This document shows, piece after piece, positions 54,560 to 62,724 of a stretch of DNA of 64,000 bases. Made by a program: the position numbers and the translations under genes. The stretch covers positions 4,712,001-4,776,000 of the forward strand of contig NZ_CP054923.1 in the NCBI RefSeq assembly GCF_013364215.1. The letters are read 5' to 3'. The notes under the pieces were generated by a model. That model did no database searches, had not been told where the DNA came from, and was given only the letters and a program-made list of their open reading frames with translations. Position 1 is the stretch's first letter; the number at the start of each line of letters is the position of its first letter. The DNA comes from Verrucosispora sp. NA02020. Its GTDB lineage: Bacteria; Actinomycetota; Actinomycetes; Mycobacteriales; Micromonosporaceae.

Positions 54560-55166
54560 CGCGGTCACCCCCCTGCCGTCCGGTGTCCGGCCGCAGTCCC
54601 AGGTACGGGGCCAGCACCGCGCAGTCGCGCAGTCGCCGCAGGCAGCGGGCCTGGGTCGGTCCGATGCTGCCGACCGGTACGCCCAACCGCTCGGAGACCT
54701 GCCGGTAGCTCGGCGGCGGCTCGGCCATCAGCAGCGAGAGCAGTTCCTGGCACCGGGAGGGCAGTTGGGCGAAACCCTCCCGCAGCGCCTGCCGCCGTTC
54801 CGCCCGTAACAGGTCCTCCTCCGGCGGCGCGACGTCGGCCCACGTCCCGTGGTAGGCGTCGAGCGAACCGTCGGAGGGGTCGACGGGTTGGGTCCGCCGG
54901 ACGAGACGCGACATCCGGTAGCACTCCCGTCGGGTCGTGACGGCCAACCAGGCCGCCAGCGCCTGCGGCTCGCGTACCTGCTCCAGGTGCTCCACCAGGC
55001 GCAGCCACACGGTCTGGTTGACATCGGCCGCGTCGGCGCCGCTCAGGTCGTGCGACCGGATCACCGAGTACACCAGCGGGGTGTACCGGCGCACCAGCTC
55101 GGTCCAGGCCGACTCGTCCCCGTCTGCCGCGGCGGACACCAGGGCCCGCACGCTCGGATCGGTCAC
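54534..55166 (-). CDS. RNA polymerase sigma factor, sigma-70 family (ECF-like)
   Basis: A 210-residue sigma factor from GTG 55166. Region 2 (ELVRRYTPLVYSVIRSHDLS, ADAADVNQTVWLRLVEHLEQ) and region 4 (LPSRCQELLSLLMAEPPPSY, RQVSERLGVPVGSIGPTQAR) are intact, and the SIGPTQARCLRRLR end is typical. No dedicated anti-sigma with a membrane helix follows. It begins 16 bases after the subtilisin stop and is in one operon with it, and may regulate the subtilisin/CHAT locus. Confidence 0.9.
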   Translation of the reverse strand: MTDPSVRALVSAAADGDESAWTELVRRYTPLVYSVIRSHDLSGADAADVNQTVWLRLVEHLEQVREPQALAAWLAVTTRRECYRMSRLVRRTQPVDPSDGSLDAYHGTWADVAPPEEDLLRAERRQALREGFAQLPSRCQELLSLLMAEPPPSYRQVSERLGVPVGSIGPTQARCLRRLRDCAVLAPYLGLRPDTGRQGGDRDGAVAAGR

Positions 55167-55182
55167 CACGCCGCCCTGCCGC

Positions 55183-56505
55183 TCATCCGACGAGCACGCC
55201 GTAGTCGGGGTGCCAGCGCGGTGCCGCGAGCAGGGCCAGCCGGGCCGCGTCGGCACTCAGTCCCGCCCCGGTCATCAGGGCGGCGAGTCGACCCGAGACA
55301 TGTGCCGTGGCGAACGACGTACCGGCCCAGGTGGCGTACCTGTGGAACAGCCGGGTCGGTCGTCCGGGCAGCGGCAGCCGCCCCTCGACGTACGTGCTGT
55401 CCCGCCGGCCGAGGGCGCAGGCGTCGACCCACGCCCCCCGGCCGCTGTAGTCCGCCGGGACGACCACACCCGCGGTGTCCGTCTCGACGGCCCCGACCGC
55501 CAGGACCCGGTCCAGCGCGGCCGGCCACACCGGACGGGCGACACCGGCGTTGCCGGCCGCCGCCACCACCGCCGTCGTCGGGGGCATCGCGGCCACCGCG
55601 TTGGCCAGTGGCAGCGAGGGTTGGTCGTCGAGGGTGAAGCCGCCCAGCGAGAGGTTCACCACCGACACCTCGCCCGAGAGCCGACTCAGGGCGGCCACCA
55701 GCATCGACTCGTCCCCGACTCCGGTGGGCGCCAGCGCCGCCTCGGGATCGAGGCGTACGCCCGGTGCGGCCTGCCGCACCACCCCGGCGACGAACGTGCC
55801 GTGCCCGCCCTGCGGGGCGAGCACGTCGGTGTGCACGTAGAGCGGGTCCTCGTCGTCGACCTCCGGGAGGTACGTGCCGCCCAGCCACTGCGGGTGCCGG
55901 TTGCCGGCCTGCCGGCAGATGCCGGTGTCGCAGATGCCGACCGTCACCCCCGCCCCCTCGGACTGCCGGCCCGGATCCGGCGGTGGCAGTGCGGCGAGAG
56001 CGCGGGGCGGCCCGCCCGGATTACCCATGATGTTGCCGAGGCCGAGCAGCACGTGGTGCGGTTGGACCAGCGGCACCGGCGCTCCGGGCCACTGTCGGGG
56101 GTCGCGCAGCTTCGTCACGAGCGCGGGGATGTCGGCCTCCGCGGCGAAGACCAGCCGGGCGACACCGCCGAAGCCGACGCCGAACGTCACCGGGTTGCCG
56201 CTGGCTCTGAGCCAGGCGGCGACGCGCTGGGCGTCGGCCGGGGCGGTGAGCACCTGCCGGGGTCGGTACAGCACCTCCCGGCCGGGTGCGGCGTGGCGCC
56301 GCACGGTGCGGTCGGCGTCGAGCATCGCGGTGAACGCGAGCTGGTAGGCCTTGTCGTCGGCGACGGTGTCGTCGCCGAGGGCCGGCGCCGGCCGTACGGT
56401 GGACGCCAGTGGCACCGCCACCGTGGCCAGTGCGGACACCGCCAGGAGGCGCCGTCGGGAGAGCCGGGTGGTGACGGGTGGCACGGTGGGACGGTCGGGC
56501 AGCAC
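55183..56505 (-). CDS. Tat-exported S8 (subtilisin-like) serine peptidase
   Basis: A 440-residue protease. The twin-arginine signal TRLSRRRLLAVSALATVAV is at residues 13-31. The catalytic triad is intact: Asp193 in GICDTGI, His235 in GGHGTFVAG and Ser397 in AGTSFATAHVSG; Asn319 (AAGNAG) is the oxyanion residue. Residues 45-180 form a prodomain-like region. There is no C-terminal membrane helix, so it is not a mycosin. GTG 56505 follows GGGAGGA. First gene of the operon with the sigma factor, divergent from the CHAT protein. Confidence 0.9.
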   Translation of the reverse strand: MLPDRPTVPPVTTRLSRRRLLAVSALATVAVPLASTVRPAPALGDDTVADDKAYQLAFTAMLDADRTVRRHAAPGREVLYRPRQVLTAPADAQRVAAWLRASGNPVTFGVGFGGVARLVFAAEADIPALVTKLRDPRQWPGAPVPLVQPHHVLLGLGNIMGNPGGPPRALAALPPPDPGRQSEGAGVTVGICDTGICRQAGNRHPQWLGGTYLPEVDDEDPLYVHTDVLAPQGGHGTFVAGVVRQAAPGVRLDPEAALAPTGVGDESMLVAALSRLSGEVSVVNLSLGGFTLDDQPSLPLANAVAAMPPTTAVVAAAGNAGVARPVWPAALDRVLAVGAVETDTAGVVVPADYSGRGAWVDACALGRRDSTYVEGRLPLPGRPTRLFHRYATWAGTSFATAHVSGRLAALMTGAGLSADAARLALLAAPRWHPDYGVLVG

Positions 56506-56577
56506 GGGTCCTCCCAGGCGACTCGGGAGGCGGCACGTCACTGGTGGTCCGGTGCGGCGGGTTCCCGGTCTCCGGTC

Positions 56578-56606
56578 AATTCTTCCAAGCGATCGGCGCA
56601 TGTCAA
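56578..56606 (-). promoter_or_regulatory. Promoter of the subtilisin operon
   Basis: A perfect TTGACA on the minus strand (56606-56601) with a weak AGAATT after 17 bases (56583-56578). The transcript would start near 56570 and run about 65 bases to GTG 56505. Confidence 0.4.
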
Positions 56607-56657
56607 TGCCAAAGACATACTCACCGTCACACGTCGACCACTCGGGGAGATATCGAC

Positions 56658-56663
56658 GATACT
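56658..56663 (+). promoter_or_regulatory. -10 box of the CHAT protein gene
   Basis: GATACT is followed by 6 bases and GTG 56670, so the transcript is probably leaderless. No ribosome site is seen. Confidence 0.35.
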
Positions 56664-56669
56664 CAGCGG

Positions 56670-59294
56670 GTGGTGACCTCTCTGCCCGTGCCGGACCGCA
56701 CCGCTGACGGCGCCGGGACCGCCCAGGCGGCACTCGACACCGTCCAGCGCTCCCCCAGCCAGGCGATCACCATCGCCGAGCGGGTGCTCGCCGCCCGGTC
56801 CGACGCCGACGAGCGCTCGACCGCCGACCGCGCCATCGGTCTGGCACTGCGCGAACTCAACGACCTCTCCGGCGCCCGGCGCCACCTCCGTCGGGCCGTG
56901 CGGACCGCCGGCACGGCCCGGACCCGGGCGCTGGCCCGGATGAGCCTCGGGTACGTCCTGGCCAGTTCGGGGCACACCGCGGCGGCGCTGCGGGCGGTGA
57001 CCGCCGCGCTGCCGGAACTGACCGGGGCCGACGCCGGTCGGGGCCGGATGCAGCGGGGCGTGGTGCTGCACTACCGCGGCCGGTACGACGAGGCGGTGCG
57101 GGACTACGGCCTCGCCATCGACATCGCCCAGCGCGAGGGCGACCTCCTGCTGGAGGCCCGGGCCCGCAACAACCGGGGCCTGCTCAACGCCCACCGGGGC
57201 ACCACCGGCGGCGCCGACGACCTGTCCCGGGCGGCAGCCGCCTTCGAGGGGCTCGGCCTGGACCTCGCGGCGGCCGACGCCCGGTGGAACAGCGGGATCG
57301 CGGCCGGTCGACGGGGCGACATCGCGGCGGCGCTGCGCTGTTTCGCCGCCGTCGGCGAGGAGTACCGGCGTCTCGGCGTCCCCCGGCCCGCGCTGTTGCT
57401 GGACCGCTTCGAGTTGCTGCTGTCGGTGCCCCTGGTGGACGAGGCGGTGGAGATCGCCGCCGTCGCGATCCGGGAGTTGCGCCGCCGTGGCATGGCCTCC
57501 GACCTGGCCGAGGCGCTGCTGGCGCAGGCGCGGGCCGCCCTGCTCGCCGGTGACCTGGCCACCGCCACCGAGGCCGCCGCCGCCGCCCGGACCCGGTTCC
57601 GACGGCAGGGCCGCCGCACCTGGGCCGCGTTCGCCCGGCACGTCGAACTGCGTGCCGAGGCCCGCCGGGGGACCCGGACCACGGCCCTGCTCACGGCGAT
57701 GACGCGGACCGCCGACCAGCTCGACGGCACGGGCTGGTCCGATCCCGCGCTGAGTACCCGCATCGACGCCGGCCTGCTGGCCACCGCGACGGGTCGCCCC
57801 GACCGCGCCCGGGCCCTGTTCACCGTCGCCGCCCGCGCGCGGGCCCGGGGCACCGCCCCGCGACGTGCCCAGGGCTGGTACGCCCTCGCCCTGTCCCGCC
57901 GACTGGGCGGTGACGAGGCGGGTGCGGCCCGCGCGCTCCGTCGCGGGCTGGGTGTGCTCGACCGGCACCGGACGTCGCTCGGCGCCACCGAACTGCGGGC
58001 CAGCAGCGGGGCGTACGGGCAGGAACTGGCGGCCGAGGGTCTGGACATCGCGATCCGGGCCGGGGCGCCGGCGCAGGTCCTCGCCTGGGCCGAACGGTGG
58101 CGGGCCAACGCGCTGCGGATGCGGCCGGCGCTGCCACCCGACGATCCCGACCTGGTCGCGGCGCTCGCCGAACTCCGGCTCGTCAGCGGCCTCCTGGAGG
58201 ACGCGGTCCTGGCCGGACGTCCGGTACGCGCCCTGCGCGGCCGGCAGACCCGACTCGAACAGCGGATCCGGGACCTCGCCCGGCGGGTACCCGGCGGAGT
58301 CGGGGTGACCGCCCCGCCCGGTGTCCGTCGGCTGGCCGACCGGCTCGGCACCCGGGTACTCGTCGAACTCGTGGCGCACGGCGACCGGCTCGGGGCGGTG
58401 CTGGTCCGCGACGGCCGGGCGAGCCTGCACGACCTCGGCTCGCTCGCCGAGGCGGCGAGACTGGCCCGATGGCACCGGTTCGGGCTGCGGCGACTGATCG
58501 TCGGCGGCGATCCCTCCGCCGCACGGGCCGGCGCCGCACACGCGGCGGCGGCACTCGACAGCCAACTCTTCGACCCGTTGCGGCGACACCTCGCCGACCG
58601 GCCCCTGGTGATCGTCCCGGTCGGGGTCCTGCACTCGGTGGGATGGGCCGGGTTGCCCACCTGCGCCGGCCGGGCCGTCACGGTCGCCCCCTCGGCGACG
58701 GTCTGGCTCGAGGCGGACCGGCGTACCACCTGGGCGGGTCCGCCCGTGCTGGCCAGCGGTCCGCGCCTGGCCGCCGGGCGGGCCGAGGTGCGACGGCTCG
58801 CCGAGGTGCTGCCGGGAGCCCGGTCGCTCGTCGGGCCGGACGCCACCGCCGGTGCGCTGACCGCCGCGCTGGACGGTGCCGGCATGGTGCACATCGCGGC
58901 GCACGGCACCTTCCGCGCCGACAATCCCCAGTTCTCCACGCTGGAGCTGGCCGACGGGCCGCTGTTCGCCTACGAGTGGGAGCGCGTCGCCCGGCCACCC
59001 GGCTGCGTGGTGCTCTCCGCCTGCGAGTCGGGGCTGACCGACGTACGCCCCGGCGACGAGATCATGGGTTTCGCCGCGGTGCTGCTGGCGCTGGGCACCC
59101 GATGCCTGATCGCCACCGTCCTGCCGGTGCCCGCCGAACCCACCACCGCGCTGATGGTGGACCTGCACCGACGGATGTGGGCGGGCGCCCGCCCGGCCTC
59201 GGCTCTCGCCGACGCCCAGCAGGCGTTCGTCGCCACCGGCGACAGCACCGCCCGCGCCACCGCAGCCGCGTTCGTCTGCCTGGGCGCCGGATGA
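56670..59294 (+). CDS. TPR-repeat CHAT-domain cysteine protease
   Basis: An 874-residue protein. About 450 residues of helical TPR repeats (including AIGLALRELNDLSGARRHLR and RYDEAVRDYGLAIDIAQREG) lead into a C-terminal CHAT domain (about 600-874) with the caspase-like dyad His745 (HIAAHGTFRADNP) and Cys785 (LSACESGLTDVRPGDEIMGF). CHAT proteins are proteases related to caspases and separases, often activated by partner proteins; several act in bacterial immunity. The divergent subtilisin, sigma factor and small protein are likely partners. GTG 56673 is an alternative start. The TPR half probably senses or scaffolds. Confidence 0.9.
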   Translation: MVTSLPVPDRTADGAGTAQAALDTVQRSPSQAITIAERVLAARSDADERSTADRAIGLALRELNDLSGARRHLRRAVRTAGTARTRALARMSLGYVLASSGHTAAALRAVTAALPELTGADAGRGRMQRGVVLHYRGRYDEAVRDYGLAIDIAQREGDLLLEARARNNRGLLNAHRGTTGGADDLSRAAAAFEGLGLDLAAADARWNSGIAAGRRGDIAAALRCFAAVGEEYRRLGVPRPALLLDRFELLLSVPLVDEAVEIAAVAIRELRRRGMASDLAEALLAQARAALLAGDLATATEAAAAARTRFRRQGRRTWAAFARHVELRAEARRGTRTTALLTAMTRTADQLDGTGWSDPALSTRIDAGLLATATGRPDRARALFTVAARARARGTAPRRAQGWYALALSRRLGGDEAGAARALRRGLGVLDRHRTSLGATELRASSGAYGQELAAEGLDIAIRAGAPAQVLAWAERWRANALRMRPALPPDDPDLVAALAELRLVSGLLEDAVLAGRPVRALRGRQTRLEQRIRDLARRVPGGVGVTAPPGVRRLADRLGTRVLVELVAHGDRLGAVLVRDGRASLHDLGSLAEAARLARWHRFGLRRLIVGGDPSAARAGAAHAAAALDSQLFDPLRRHLADRPLVIVPVGVLHSVGWAGLPTCAGRAVTVAPSATVWLEADRRTTWAGPPVLASGPRLAAGRAEVRRLAEVLPGARSLVGPDATAGALTAALDGAGMVHIAAHGTFRADNPQFSTLELADGPLFAYEWERVARPPGCVVLSACESGLTDVRPGDEIMGFAAVLLALGTRCLIATVLPVPAEPTTALMVDLHRRMWAGARPASALADAQQAFVATGDSTARATAAAFVCLGAG

Positions 59295-59304
59295 CCGGGC
59301 GTCC

Positions 59305-60213
59305 CTAGGACGCGCCGCCGACCAGCGCGGCAGCGGTGGCGCGATCCAGCGCACCGTCGGCGACGGCGACCCGATAGCGGCCGTGCCGGCTGGAGCCGGC
59401 CGGGATCGTCACGGTCTCCTCGAACGCGAACGCCACGCAGACCCCCGGGTACATCGAGGTCCGCACGAACCACCGGTCGCCGGGCCTGAGGCCGCTGAAG
59501 ACCAGGGTGTACGCCGCCCCGCCCGGCGCCCGAGCCCGCATCGCCACCCACGGTTCGTCGCCGCCGTTGACCTGTTCCTCGCCGGTCGACGAGTCGCTGA
59601 AGACCTCGGGCTCCCCCTCCGCCACGGCACGCCAGAAGAAGCCGCCGTAGCCGGCCCCGCCGGGGCGGCCGTTGGTCGCCGGGCTGCCCAGTGTCACGTC
59701 CCGGTCGGCGGGGGCGGTGAGGGTGCTGGTCACCTCCAGCCGCCAGGCACCCTCGGGGTCCGCGTCGGACATCCCGTCCGCCGGGGCGGGCAGCGCCGAG
59801 GAGGTGAGGGTACGCCGCTCGGTGAGCAGCACCGCACCGGACGGGTCACACCAGTGCAGCCGATGGTCGAGGCGGTCGGCCGCCCGGTGTTCCCAGCCGG
59901 CGTGCACGATCCGGCCGTGGTCGCCCCGCCAGGTGTAGCCGACGTCGCGGACGTAGGTGCGTCCACCCCAGAGGTTGGTGCCGTCGACGTCCTGCACGGC
60001 CAGCGAGGCGCCGAGGTGCCAGACGTGGTCGGCCGGGAGCGCGTCGGTCACCGGCACGCCGGCCAGGGTGCGTACCGGGTGCAGGTAGGGCCGGGGCCCG
60101 TGCGTGGCGTCGAGGTCGGGCGCGAGCACGTACCGGGCGACCGGCGTGCCGGCGACGACCAGGTGCGGATTGTCGTCGGCACAACGCGTACCGGTGAGCG
60201 GTTCGGTGGTCAC
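59305..60213 (-). CDS. DUF6807 (PmoA-like) family protein
   Basis: A 302-residue soluble protein. ARYVLAPDLDATHGPRPYLH, PVTDALPADHVWHLGASLAV and NLWGGRTYVRDVGYTWRGDH match the DUF6807 family, which is linked with sugar catabolism loci in bacteria; the conserved His residues suggest a metal or sugar site. GTG 60213 overlaps the preceding gene's stop (GTGA). It is the last gene of the second sugar operon. Enzymatic activity unknown. Confidence 0.8.
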   Translation of the reverse strand: MTTEPLTGTRCADDNPHLVVAGTPVARYVLAPDLDATHGPRPYLHPVRTLAGVPVTDALPADHVWHLGASLAVQDVDGTNLWGGRTYVRDVGYTWRGDHGRIVHAGWEHRAADRLDHRLHWCDPSGAVLLTERRTLTSSALPAPADGMSDADPEGAWRLEVTSTLTAPADRDVTLGSPATNGRPGGAGYGGFFWRAVAEGEPEVFSDSSTGEEQVNGGDEPWVAMRARAPGGAAYTLVFSGLRPGDRWFVRTSMYPGVCVAFAFEETVTIPAGSSRHGRYRVAVADGALDRATAAALVGGAS

Positions 60214-60842
60214 GACAGCTCCGCCTCGACGACCGACCGGCGGCGGGCCACGGCGTGCACGGCGGCCAGCGCGTACCCGGCGAGAATCGGCACCGCGACC
60301 GGGGTGACCAGCACGCCGAGCAGCGCGGCGACCACGCTGGTGCCGGCCAGCGCGGCCCCGTGCGCGGGGTGGTCGAGGCAGATCCGGGCGGCCCGGCTGG
60401 CGGCCGACCGCCAGCCGGTGCCGCCGGTGCGGCCCACCTCGACCACGACCGCGGCGGCGTACCCGAGCAGGCCCGCCGCGACGACGGTGGTGACGCTCAA
60501 CGCCAGCGCCCCGCCGGGCACCCGGCCGGTGCCCAGCGCCACCAGGTCGGCGGCGAGCAGGCCCACGGCGACGAGCCCGAGGAGCGCCACCGGCAGGCCC
60601 GGCAGCAGACCCCGGCCGAACCGGGACAGCGTCTGCCGGGCCGTCGGCCAACTGCCGGTGGCGAGCCAGTCGTGCACGGCGGCGCTGGCGGTGCCGACCG
60701 AGGTGCCGGCGGTCAGCACCGGCAGCGCGGCGAGCACCGTCAGGATGCCGACCAGCGCCAGGTCGGCGGCGTCGCGGACGGTGTCCCGCCAGTCGCGGCG
60801 CGGCGGGCGCCGGTGGTGGTCGTCGTCAGCCCTTGAGTCCAC
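60210..60842 (-). CDS. YesL-like (DUF624) membrane protein
   Basis: A 210-residue membrane protein with about five helices. LALVGILTVLAALPVLTAGT followed by SVGTASAAVHDWL is the usual DUF624/YesL N-terminal pattern. YesL-type genes are frequent in CUT1 sugar transporter operons of Gram-positive bacteria, but their role is not settled. GTG 60842 overlaps the MalG-like stop by 17 bases. Confidence 0.7.
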   Translation of the reverse strand: MDSRADDDHHRRPPRRDWRDTVRDAADLALVGILTVLAALPVLTAGTSVGTASAAVHDWLATGSWPTARQTLSRFGRGLLPGLPVALLGLVAVGLLAADLVALGTGRVPGGALALSVTTVVAAGLLGYAAAVVVEVGRTGGTGWRSAASRAARICLDHPAHGAALAGTSVVAALLGVLVTPVAVPILAGYALAAVHAVARRRSVVEAELS

Positions 60843-61710
60843 TGGTGTTGATCCCCTCGACGAGCATCCGTTGGAAGGCCACGAAGAACACGAAGACCGG
60901 CAGCAGGGACAGCACCGACATGGCGAACATCGGCCCCACCGCGCTCTGGCTGGTCGAGTCGATGAACAGGGTCAGCGCCACCGGCACCGTGTAGTCGCTC
61001 AGGCTGGACAGGAAGACCAGTTGCCGGAAGAAGTCGTTCCAGGTCCAGATGAACGAGAAGATCGCGGTGGTGACCAGCGCGGGCCGGCTCAGCGGCAGGA
61101 TGACGTGCCGGAAGATGCCGAACGCGTTGGCGCCGTCGATCCGGGCGGCCTCGTCCAGTTCGCGCGGGATGCTCCGCATGAACTGCACCATCAGGAAGAC
61201 GAAGAACGCCTCGGTGGCCAGGAACTGCGGGATCAGCAGCGGCAGGTACGGCCAGTCGCCGCCGACCAGGCCGAGGCTGCGGAACAGGATGTACTGCGGC
61301 ACGATCAGCACGTGCCCCGGCAGCAGCAGGGTGCCGATCATGACGGCGAACCACATCCCGCGCAGCCGGAACTTGAGCCGGGCGAAGGCGTACGCGGCCA
61401 GCAGGCAGCTCACCCCGTTGCCGACCACGGTCAGCAGGCTGACCATGGCGCTGTTGAAGAAGAACCGGCCGAAGCCGACGTCGAAGTTGGTCCACCCGTT
61501 GGTGTAGTTGCCGGGGGTGAACGTCTCCGGCAGCAGCCCGATGTTGTTGACGATCTCCTGCTGCGACTTGAACGACGTGCCGATCATCCAGATCAGCGGG
61601 TAGAGCACCACCGCGACGATGGCCAGCAGCACGATCAGCCGCAGCCAGGAGCGGCTGCGCGGGCGTTGCGGGCGGGTCGCCACGGGTGGCGCCACGGTGC
61701 TCGCCACCAT
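60826..61710 (-). CDS. Sugar ABC transporter permease (MalG-like), second operon
   Basis: A 294-residue CUT1 permease with six helices and the EAA loop ELDEAARIDGANAFGIFRHV. ATG 61710 overlaps the MalF-like stop (ATGA). Works with the gene upstream and the binding protein at the window end. No ATPase gene is visible in the operon. Confidence 0.93.
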   Translation of the reverse strand: MVASTVAPPVATRPQRPRSRSWLRLIVLLAIVAVVLYPLIWMIGTSFKSQQEIVNNIGLLPETFTPGNYTNGWTNFDVGFGRFFFNSAMVSLLTVVGNGVSCLLAAYAFARLKFRLRGMWFAVMIGTLLLPGHVLIVPQYILFRSLGLVGGDWPYLPLLIPQFLATEAFFVFLMVQFMRSIPRELDEAARIDGANAFGIFRHVILPLSRPALVTTAIFSFIWTWNDFFRQLVFLSSLSDYTVPVALTLFIDSTSQSAVGPMFAMSVLSLLPVFVFFVAFQRMLVEGINTSGLKG

Positions 61711-62693
61711 CAGCGGTCCTCCCCGTCGGAGTAGTGCACCCAGAACCGGCCGGTGCTGAAGAAGACGACCGTGATGAGGGCGATGGCGATCAGGAACACC
61801 CAGGCCATCGCGGAGGCATAGCCCATCTCCAGGTCGGTGAAGCCGGTGATGTAGAGGTTCAGCGTGTACATCAGGGTCGAGTCGACCGGGCCGCCGGTGC
61901 CGTTGCTGAGCACGAACGCGGCGGTGAAGCCCTGGAACCCGTTGATGGTCTCCAGCACCAGGTTGAAGAAGATCACCGGGGAGAGCATCGGCAGCGTCAC
62001 GTTGACGAACTTCCGGAACGCGCCGGCACCGTCCACCGACGCGGCCTCGTACAGCTCGGTCGGCACCTGCTTGAGCCCGGCCAGGAAGATCACCATCGGT
62101 GCGCCGAACTGCCAGATGGCCAGCACCATCAGGGTCTCCAGGGCCCAGTCCGGGTCGTTGACCCAGGGCTTGCCCTCGATGCCGAACAGCGCCAGGAAGG
62201 AGTTGAACGCGCCCTCCCGGTTGAACATGTTCACCCAGACGATGGCCAGCGCCACGCTGCCGCCGAGCAGCGACGGCAGATAGAACAGACCCCGGAACAG
62301 CCCGACCCCGCGCCAGGCCCGGTTGAGCAGCAGCGCCACGCCGAGGGCGGCGGCCAGTTTCAGCGGTACGGCGATGAGCGCGAAGCTGAGCGTGACCCGG
62401 ACCGAGTGCCACCACGACGGATCGCTGGTGAACATCCGTTCGTAGTTGGCCAGCCCGACCCACTCCACCTCGGACCAGGGGGTGAGGATGTCGTAGTTGG
62501 TGAAGCTGAGGTAGAGCGACAACAGCATGGGCATCGCGGTGATGGCCATCAGACCGATGAGCCAGGGCGACAGGAAGACGTAACCGGCCAGACCTTCCCC
62601 GTGCCGGATCCGTCCGGTCCCGCGCCGGGTGGCGTCGGGCCGGACGGATCCGGTGCCGCGGCGGGTCGGGTCGGGCGCCGTGGTCAGGGCCAC
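61710..62693 (-). CDS. Sugar ABC transporter permease (MalF-like), second operon
   Basis: A 327-residue CUT1 permease with six helices and the EAA loop ELYEAASVDGAGAFRKFVNV. The N-terminal cytoplasmic lead contains two copies of TRRGTG separated by SVRPDA, a small duplication. GTG 62693 begins 31 bases after the binding-protein stop. Confidence 0.93.
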   Translation of the reverse strand: MALTTAPDPTRRGTGSVRPDATRRGTGRIRHGEGLAGYVFLSPWLIGLMAITAMPMLLSLYLSFTNYDILTPWSEVEWVGLANYERMFTSDPSWWHSVRVTLSFALIAVPLKLAAALGVALLLNRAWRGVGLFRGLFYLPSLLGGSVALAIVWVNMFNREGAFNSFLALFGIEGKPWVNDPDWALETLMVLAIWQFGAPMVIFLAGLKQVPTELYEAASVDGAGAFRKFVNVTLPMLSPVIFFNLVLETINGFQGFTAAFVLSNGTGGPVDSTLMYTLNLYITGFTDLEMGYASAMAWVFLIAIALITVVFFSTGRFWVHYSDGEDR

Positions 62694-62724
62694 GAACTGC
62701 TCCTCTCCGGGTTTCGCGGCGGCG

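Noticed and set aside
55183..56505. Mycosin of a type VII secretion system
   Set aside because: The protease lacks a C-terminal membrane helix, has a Tat signal, and no ESX genes are nearby.
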